A stretch of 64,000 nt of DNA from contig NW_006500320.1 of assembly GCF_000471905.2 (NCBI RefSeq), forward strand, positions 300,773 to 364,772, written 5' to 3'. A program made the translations under genes and the position numbers. Shown here piece by piece: positions 57,366 to 64,000 of the stretch; the stretch's first letter is position 1, and every line of letters starts with the position of its first letter. The DNA is from Amborella trichopoda (lineage: Eukaryota > Streptophyta > Magnoliopsida > Amborellales > Amborellaceae). Below the pieces are notes generated by a model. The model did no database searches, was not told the origin of the DNA, and was given only the letters and a program-made list of their open reading frames with translations.

Positions 57366-59729
57366 CGTAACATGATTTCTGCCTGGTCCATTTCAAGCTT
57401 CATATATTGCTGGATCTTGTGCCATCGTCTGATAGACTTTCATCAAACCATATATTTTCGGCACCAGATGTTTTCGACACCAGATGTTCTTTTTAGCTAG
57501 GGTTTTGAGGTGTGGCATTATCAAATATCGTAAACTATGACATTGCGAACACCGTACCCTTCTATATTTGCATGCTGATATTTTTACAAGCCTGATAACT
57601 TTGAAGAACAAATTGGGTTTTCTTTGCTGGAAAGCTTTCCCAATTATGGATATGACTCATTCATGTTAGGCATCGAAAAAGGAAGCACATTCAGCTAAGT
57701 GTCCAACAAAATCAAAACAAGGTTTCGTGTGCTTCCATGTTTGAATTCACTTTCCATGTAGATATTAAAGATTTACATCATGTGCCTATGAAAATGATAA
57801 ATAATGTCGTTTCCCACTCCTATGACAAAGGTTTTTAATTCATTTAAGAACGTATTTCTTTGGTGGAAGCTGCAAAATCTACAAGTGGAACACTCTCTGT
57901 GTTTTGTCACGCAAATTATGCTGCTTCTGCTTCCAATGACTTCTAAAATATTGTTAAATTATACTGATTTGAAAAAGCTGCGGATTCGATATTTACCTCA
58001 TAGAAATTATGGCTTCCATAATCAGCAGAAGAGATTGCTTTGGGAGAAACAGATATATGTGGCCGGCCATGTCCACATGTGATCGACTTGTATACACACA
58101 CTATTCTACCAGTCCAATGCATATCCTTCCCCCTTCATCTTCTATTTCAATGCAGTTCCTTTCCCCTTCATATTTCATATAACTACATATCAATTTCTCG
58201 CTTACGAACTTCAAGGTCTAGTCGTAATCTTTTTGTTTTCTATTTGACGAATCAATGGGGATATTGGATCCCTACCTGTTTTATTAAAAAAGGCAAGAAG
58301 AATATGTTAAATGAACAATTCTTATCCAACCTTTACACTAGCAACATCAAAGGAGAACTATACAAGTTGCACTGGGGTTTGGCATTTTATCATTCCTTTT
58401 ATTTATTCCACTAAGGAGAAGTATTTGCTGAGTCGTTTGGCACTGTTGTCTACCTTAGTTCTTGAAGGATTTAAGACCTAAAAACCATTGCTTTAAGGCA
58501 TTGCAATCCATTCTTGCTTGGACCTGTGTATTTTAAAGCTCAAAAAACTAGTGTAGCTCCGATGATAATGGAATAATTGAAATAAATGATCCAAATAATA
58601 ATACAAAATAGTCATTTTTTAAGCTTCAATTCTCATCGTTCATTCAGAACATGAACGTGGTGGTTTAAATGATAGACCCTCAAAACTTCGAATTCAAAAT
58701 CCATCTTAAAAATGAAATCAGGATGGGTAGAGTCTTAAGAGACATCTAAGCCTAACCCTTTTAACCATCGCTGGGAAAAGGCATTATTTATATAAATTAA
58801 TGAGCGTAAATAATTGTGACATCGATGTACAAAAAGTAAATAATAAATAACTTATTTGTACAAAAAGTAAATGGTCTCTTTATAAACAATCCTAAATATA
58901 AATAGCTTATAGCTTTAATAATTTAAAGTTCTACTAATAGTTTAGAGCTCTAAATAGTCTAGATATCTTAGAGCTTAGAGCTTGTTAGTCTATAGCTTAC
59001 CAATAGCTTGGAGTTTCAGATAGTATATATATCGTGTTAGAGGCGGCTTGCGCATGTGACAATCTCCTCCATCCATCATCCCCTATCGAAGGCTCTAAAT
59101 AATGCTGAAGAAACTTGTGGCCTAAGATTCCCAAGATGTCCTTCCTTGTCAAAAAAGATTCCCGAAACGTTCATGGGTTCACATGTGGTAGGGTTTAGGT
59201 GCACCTAGGGTTGTACTTTTTCCAGAGTGCAGGTCTACCCAATGTTGTCAAATTCGTTTTTGGAGTCTAAATGAAGCTTGTTTCGGCCGATTAGGGGAAG
59301 ACTTTAAACTTTCTTTTAAATTTTAATATAAACAAATTAAATATTTATATATAAAACAATAGAAAAATTAAAGATTAAAAAAAAATTAAAAAATTAAAAA
59401 ACAGTTTAAAAAATACTTTTATATAGATATTTCTTTTCTGACTAAAGCAGCCCGAACCTTCGGCCAAAGCTGACCCGAAAAGACCCCGAATCTGGCCGAA
59501 GCAACCCGAACGGCCCGAATATGACCAAAGCGACGCCACCGTGCTTCTCTTCTCTTCATTTTATGCTTAACCTTAAAGCTTCGGCCCATTCGGCTGAAGC
59601 GAAGCGAATTTGATAACATTGGGTCTACCATTTAGGCCACCCTAACCATGAATCTAAATTTCTAAATATCATAATCTTGTTAGATATAGTGATTATCCAA
59701 AATCACCCACATAAAGAAATCCCACATTA
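57366..59729. other. Intergenic stretch
   Basis: AT-rich with a run of AGCTTAGAG/TATAGCTT-like short motifs at 58890-59010. Open frames near 57804-58414 and 59631-59419 show no family motif. No gene is supported. Confidence 0.4.
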
Positions 59730-60600
59730 TGTTGGATTGTGATTGATATTGATAAGTTTGAAAGGAAATAGAAATACAAAAAGATTAAGACTCTTGGGTA
59801 CATTTCTTGATTTAGAGATATATAATAAGAAGTTTCTATTTGGTGTGGATTTCTAACATTATATACATGGGATTAAAATGCAAAGAATTTATGTGCCCTA
59901 GTTGGGTCACCATATGAGAAAGGTAGTTTCCTTTAAAGAGAAAAACAAGCTTCCTCTATAGTAGTGTTTTGGCCTCCCCTTAGAGATAATGGAGTTTTTT
60001 ATGGAGAGAAACATCATAGATGTGCCCCTATAAATTGAGAGGCTGGTTTTTTTGTAGAAAAGAAATTCCCATAGAGATTTTTGGTGGTTGCCCCTTGGTT
60101 CTTATGAAAAAATTGGGAACTTTCCCCTTTTAGTGAGAGAAAGTCTCAGTTGCTTTTAAGATTATCCTTCTGGACAGTGGTTTAGCTGTGGAATGGAGAT
60201 GGTCACTTTAATTGTGGAATAGAGATGAAATCATTTAGAGAGAAATTTCAGTTGCTCTTAAGATTCTCCTCCTGAACAATGGTTTAGTTGTGAAATGGAT
60301 ATGGTCTCTTCCTAGAGAGTGGTTTAGTTGTTGAATAGAGATGAGAGATCGGCGATGTTCTCGACCGGTAGAGCGCGCCTGTTCGACTAGGTTTTGTCGA
60401 GGGCTAGAGAGGTAACTCTTATCTCAAAATCTGTAATGGATTTCAGCTTGTCGTGCCTATGAATGTAGCCCTCGTGAGCCACATAAATATTTGTGTTCTT
60501 ATGGTGTATATTTTATTTTTTGTATTATGGCTCGTGCTCTCTCCTATTTTTGTTTTTAGCTTGATAAGTCCGCTTCTAAGAGGGTTCTTAAATCCTAACA
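59730..60600 (+). mobile_element. Candidate solo LTR (copia-like)
   Basis: It starts TGTTGGATT and ends AATCCTAACA, which form a short terminal inversion. A TATA-like element (CTATAAATTG, near 60028) and an R-U5-like segment (CCCTCGTGAGCCACATAAAT, then ATTTGTGTTCTT, 60471-60500) resemble plant copia LTRs. A diverged internal duplication is at 60130-60320. I find no clear 5-bp target duplication and no primer-binding site after it, so the limits are provisional. Confidence 0.4.
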
Positions 60601-60667
60601 AATCTTTGCACTATTTTTTGGAGCTCTAGATTTATAAATGTAAAGAAGGAGATTGTAGAGTGATTTG

Positions 60668-60846
60668 GTATGTGTTTCGAGTGCCTCTCTATATATCACG
60701 ATGAATATTGGAGATAAAAGTAAATCGTAAAATACTTTATCACCAATAACGAACTTGATGATCAAGCAATTTGACTTGGTCTCTTCTTATCTTTAAGACT
60801 CCCAATTGCTTGGTCTATTCTTATCTTTAAGACTTCCCAAGCGAAC
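60668..60846 (+). repeat. Left direct repeat flanking the TTTTCTTTTGCGCG minisatellite
   Basis: It matches 61800-61972: GATAAAAGTAAATCGTAA, CTTTATCACCAATAAC, AAGCAATTTGA.TTGGT, TATCTTTAAGACTCCCAAT, GCTTGGTCTATT. Both are preceded by CTCTATATAT. Confidence 0.85.
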
Positions 60847-60908
60847 TGAAATTGGAACTTGCACCACTCTTTCGAGAGTTCCAAACTAAAATTGGAACTG
60901 GAAGGTTT

Positions 60909-61700
60909 TTTTGCTCCATTCTTTCTAGCGGATGTTTTCTTTTGCGTCGCACTAGGGCTAGAAGCTAGAGGTTTTCTTGCGTAGAGGTTTTCTTTTACAT
61001 GGCACTGGGTCGGAGGTTTTCTTTTGTGCAGCACGATACTTGGGGCAGGAGGTTTTCTTGTGCGCGGCACGACACTTTGTAGGCTTTCTTTTGCGCGTCA
61101 CGATACTTCGAATGTTTTCTTTTGCGCGTCACGACACTTCGAAGGTTTTCTTTTGCGCATCACGATACTTCGGTTTACGCGTCACGACACTTCAGAGGTT
61201 TTTTTTTGCACATCACAGCACTTGGGGTGAAGGTTTTCTTTTGCCCCTCACGACACTTCAAAGGTTTTCTTTTACGCGTCACAACACTTCGGAGGTTTTC
61301 TTTTGCACGGCACAACACTTGGGGCGAAGGTTTTCTTTTGCGCGGAGGTTTTCTTTTGCGCGAAGGTTTTCTTTTGCGCGAAGGTTTTCTTTTGCGCGGC
61401 ACATCACTTGGGGCGAAGTTTTTCTTTTGTTTGGGGCCGAAGGTTTTCTTTTATGCGGTACAACACTTGGGGCAATTGTTGTTGGCACTTGGGGCCAAAG
61501 GTTTTCTTTTATGCGGTACAACACTTGGAGCCCGAGGTTTGGAGTACCGGGGCAATTGTTGTTGGCACTTGGGGCCAAAGGTTGTCTTTTATGCGGTACA
61601 ATACTATGCGGTACAACACAACACTATGCGGTACAACACTTGGAGCCCGAGGTTTGGTATGCGGTACACGACACTTGGGGCCAGATGTTTTTTTTCCTCT
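60909..61700 (+). repeat. Minisatellite array based on GGTTTTCTTTTGCGCG
   Basis: About 25 units of roughly 20-40 bp are built from GAAGGTTTTCTTTTGCGCG and (T/G)(C/G)ACGACACTT(C/G)GG(G/A)GC. The right part has longer, higher-order units (GGGGCAATTGTTGTTGGCAC, ATGCGGTACAACACTTGG). Several frames on both strands stay open for 200-700 bases because the units lack stops; the predicted products (repeated RFSFARH, ENLRAK) are not known proteins. Confidence 0.85.
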
Positions 61701-61799
61701 AATACTGATGTTTTTTTTTTCAAGCCGAAGCCTCCACGGATCGCATTCATGGATCCAAACCCAATAGCTACATATTTGCTATTTGGATAAAGTATACAC

Positions 61800-61972
61800 A
61801 AATATGTGTCTCTATATATAGAGAACAATCACAAAGAATCTTTGAGATAAAAGTAAATCGTAAGAGACTTTATCACCAATAACAAATTTGATGACCAAGC
61901 AATTTGATTTGGTTTTTTCTTATCTTTATCTTTAAGACTCCCAATGGCTTGGTCTATTATTATCTTTAAGGG
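61800..61972 (+). repeat. Right direct repeat flanking the minisatellite
   Basis: Copy of 60668-60846 in the same orientation, about 1.13 kb away. Confidence 0.85.
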
Positions 61973-62439
61973 GGCAGATACCAACCCTGGCTGACTTTTT
62001 ATCCAGGATACAATCTGTATCTCAAACATTTGTCTCTTGTTTTGTTTTGTATCATTATGGTCATCGATGAGATTAGGCATATGCCACTATAGAATAATGC
62101 ATCAAAAGGAGCAATCAATGAAATGGAATGGGTATTTTTTTATTTGGGGGCATCAATTGTAATTAATTAATTATATTGGCTAGTGTGGTTTGGCTTGGGA
62201 CACGCCCTACCACCTAGTGACAAAATAAAAGAAAAAGATTTTAAGCTCTAAACATAGTGTATTTTATAAACAATTGTCTAGACCATCTATTGTGCTTTAA
62301 AAATAGTATTCACATAGCCGCAAGATCTGTACTATTTATTGAGTTTAAAATTTAATTGTCGGTATTGGAAATTTATTTTAGAGCCAAAATTGAATTACTA
62401 AACACTTGGATTTGATGGTTTTTATTAAGAAAAATTGTT
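61973..62439. other. Intergenic stretch with a family A scrap
   Basis: 62230-62410 keeps phrases found in the large family A relative (TATTCACATAGCCGCAAGATCTGTACTATTT and GGAAATTTATTTTAGAGCC). Nothing else is recognised. Confidence 0.4.
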
Positions 62440-62695
62440 TTATGCGGGTTGGACTACATTTCTACAATATACGGTCCCAAGGTATAAAGCATCCATTTTA
62501 AAGATGAATGCAAATAGGCAGTCCATCTAAAAACAATTGAAACTAACGGTCCAAATGTTTTCTTCATAAAATCATTATTTTTATTTTTTTAATTTTATTT
62601 ATGTATTTATATTCATAATCTCCATGTAAGAAATTATACGTCCTTAGAACTTGGATTCGAAAATCCATCTCAAAAATAAATTTTTAAGCGTCGAC
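62440..62695 (-). repeat. Repeat family B, copy 6
   Basis: Inverted copy: TTTTATGCGGGTTGGACTAC, GCATCCATTTTAAAGATGAATGC, AACAATTGAAACTAACGGTCC and the ATTTATGTATTTATATTCATAATCTCCATG block. Confidence 0.6.
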
Positions 62696-63156
62696 TCATT
62701 TTCACATGGAGTCATACAAGCCATGCCTTCGATCAAATCATGGTGTGTGATATTTTCAAGCGCTTATGGAGGGCGTATTTATTGATGATTAGTTCACACA
62801 TATAAAATGAGGACCAAAAAAACATGGGTTCTGCTCAGAGGAGCAATGTACACTTTTCTTCTACAATAATGTATAATAAATTGGGTTTAACCTAGATAAT
62901 TGGTAGCGATCTCATAACACCGTGTCATTGTAATACAATCAAACTGCATTTCTAAAAAATTATATTGTAGTATTTGTATGATCTTAATATTCGCATAATC
63001 ACTATCTTCAACCCAACAATCAATTCCAAAAAAATAAAATAAAATAAAATTTAATTTGCACCTTAGGAATAGTGAAAATAAGCCCTCCCTCCAACAATAA
63101 ATCTTGACCGCTCGTTTCAATATTAAAATCTAGACGTTTAGGAATTTAAAGCCACT
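62696..63156. other. Intergenic stretch
   Basis: AT-rich with no recognised feature. Confidence 0.4.
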
Positions 63157-63262
63157 ATCATCATCATTAGAATCTTTTTCCAACTATTTTAGGTCAGCTA
63201 TATGAATATTGGTCCGCTATTCTGCTTTATCAAGGGTCATACCCTCAGTGAAATCATAAGTT
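63157..63262 (-). mobile_element. RTE-type LINE or derived SINE 3' end
   Basis: Read on the plus strand it is ATCATCATCATTAGAATC, AGGTCAGCTATATGAAT, CGCTATTCTGCTTTATCAAGGGTCATACC and GTGAAATCATAA. This is the complement of the usual plant RTE 3' tail that ends in (TGATGA)n. Confidence 0.65.
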
Positions 63263-63420
63263 CTATATATTTATGGGGATCGCTTTAGCATAAGCTGATA
63301 ACATGGATTAAGCATTCATAAAAAGTTTTGGAAAAGTTTTACCTACATAACACAACCCAACTCATTTATGTAGGCTTGGGCCAAGATACGGGAAAATTGA
63401 AGGTTTTCACCCTTTTTAGA

Positions 63421-63590
63421 CCACAAAGTGATAGCTAGTGTCCAGTAGCAATTTGTGACGTATTTGTAAGAAAAATAGATGATCTCATAGTGCGTATATA
63501 TATATACCACAAAGTGATAGCTAGTGTCCAGTAGCAATTTGTGACCTCTTTGTAAGAAAAATAGATGATCTCATAGTGTATATATATATA
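63421..63590 (+). repeat. Two tandem units of 86 bp with a TA tract
   Basis: ACCACAAAGTGATAGCTAGT..CCAGTAGCAATTTGTGAC..AAAATAGATGATCTCATAGTG is repeated nearly unchanged; each unit ends in (TA)n. Confidence 0.9.
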
Positions 63591-63637
63591 CATATAAGTT
63601 GGGATTAGCCCACTAACTCATATGAACATATGAGCCC

Positions 63638-64000
63638 AACGGCCCAGATTGAATCTAGAACGATCTGACAATCACGGATGTCCAGTAGTGCTTGAATTTT
63701 ATTTTTTTTCTACAAATCCAAATTACTTTAAATTTTAGGTGTGTGTTTTTCTCATCAAGGCGCACCTAATAAAAATATAAAAAAAAAATTTCGTACAAAA
63801 TATGATGACCAAAATACCCTTTTGGGGTAGTTTGGTCAATTTATTTCATGGAAAATATTTTTTTGATATTTTTCAAATATTCGCCTATTTTTGATAAACA
63901 CATGCCTAAAACTTCAAGTGATTTAGATTTGTATAAAAAAATAAAATTCAAACACTACCAGACATCGGTGATCATCAGATCAGTCCAGATTCAATCTGAG
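63638..64000. mobile_element. Foldback MITE family D, copy 2 (right end at the window edge)
   Basis: The left AACGGCCCAGATTGAATCT pairs with the right CAGTCCAGATTCAATCTGAG. Inside, CCAGTAGTGCTTGAATTTTA pairs with AAATTCAAACACTACCAGAC, and GACCAAAATACCC with GGGGTAGTTTGGTC. The whole 363 bp can form one hairpin. Confidence 0.75.

Noticed and set aside
57393..58414. Frames considered as exons of a gene
   Set aside because: No recognisable domain, poor splice contexts and AT-rich codon use like the flanking intergenic DNA.
59419..59631. Arginine-rich minus-strand frame
   Set aside because: It derives from repeated CCCGAA/CGGCC sequence and lacks any domain.
61175..61790. Several long overlapping open frames on both strands
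   Set aside because: They arise from a tandem repeat whose unit lacks stop codons; products are simple repeats with no family match.
1..64000. Search for tRNA or rRNA genes, CRISPR arrays and bacterial-type operons
   Set aside because: None seen by eye; the sequence is eukaryotic nuclear DNA, though a tRNA scan was not possible.

Overview
The window is nuclear DNA of a flowering plant: AT-rich intergenic sequence, genes broken by GT-AG introns, dense short transposons, and plant-only gene families (a GID1 gibberellin receptor, a LEC14B-type WD40 protein, a P-class PPR protein). I cannot place the species. Two runs of N (28310-28678, 51503-51888) are assembly gaps.

Five protein genes could be rebuilt, and in each the exons join in frame. 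(1) A plus-strand, single-coding-exon gene at 3003-5168 encodes a 721-aa coiled-coil protein with a C-terminal membrane anchor, resembling plant peroxisomal/mitochondrial division factors. (2) A minus-strand five-exon gene at 11632-6729 encodes a conserved plant protein of 780 aa and unknown function; its last exon has been tandemly duplicated and the outer copy has decayed. (3) A minus-strand nine-exon gene at 22104-15393 encodes a 484-aa LEC14B/DCAF11-like WD40 protein. (4) A plus-strand two-exon gene at 38574-40581 encodes a 536-aa PPR protein of the At2g30780 type. (5) A minus-strand two-exon gene at 49127-47145 encodes a 348-aa GID1 receptor. These are unrelated housekeeping or signalling genes that happen to be neighbours; nothing suggests a cluster with a shared task.

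The rest is mostly transposon-derived. 1-1930 is a Ty3/gypsy element that has lost pol. 12-15 kb and 63.2 kb hold RTE-type LINE 3' ends. 24.96-26.52 kb is a degenerate AGAGAGA-based tandem array. 29 kb has a hAT transposase remnant. From 32 to 57 kb there are about ten copies of one terminal-inverted-repeat family; several are flanked by 9-bp target duplications, which marks them as Mutator-like. 52.5-53.15 kb is a TRIM, a miniature LTR retrotransposon. 45.4-46.27 kb and 60.9-61.7 kb hold two unusual minisatellites, one inside long inverted repeats and one between direct repeats. Foldback, Tourist-like and other MITEs lie between and inside the genes.

I found no new multi-gene biochemical system. 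The most informative material is the Mutator-like MITE cluster, the duplicated terminal exon, the TRIM and the two minisatellite-bearing elements. All coordinates come from reading by eye; splice sites were checked for consensus dinucleotides and frame.
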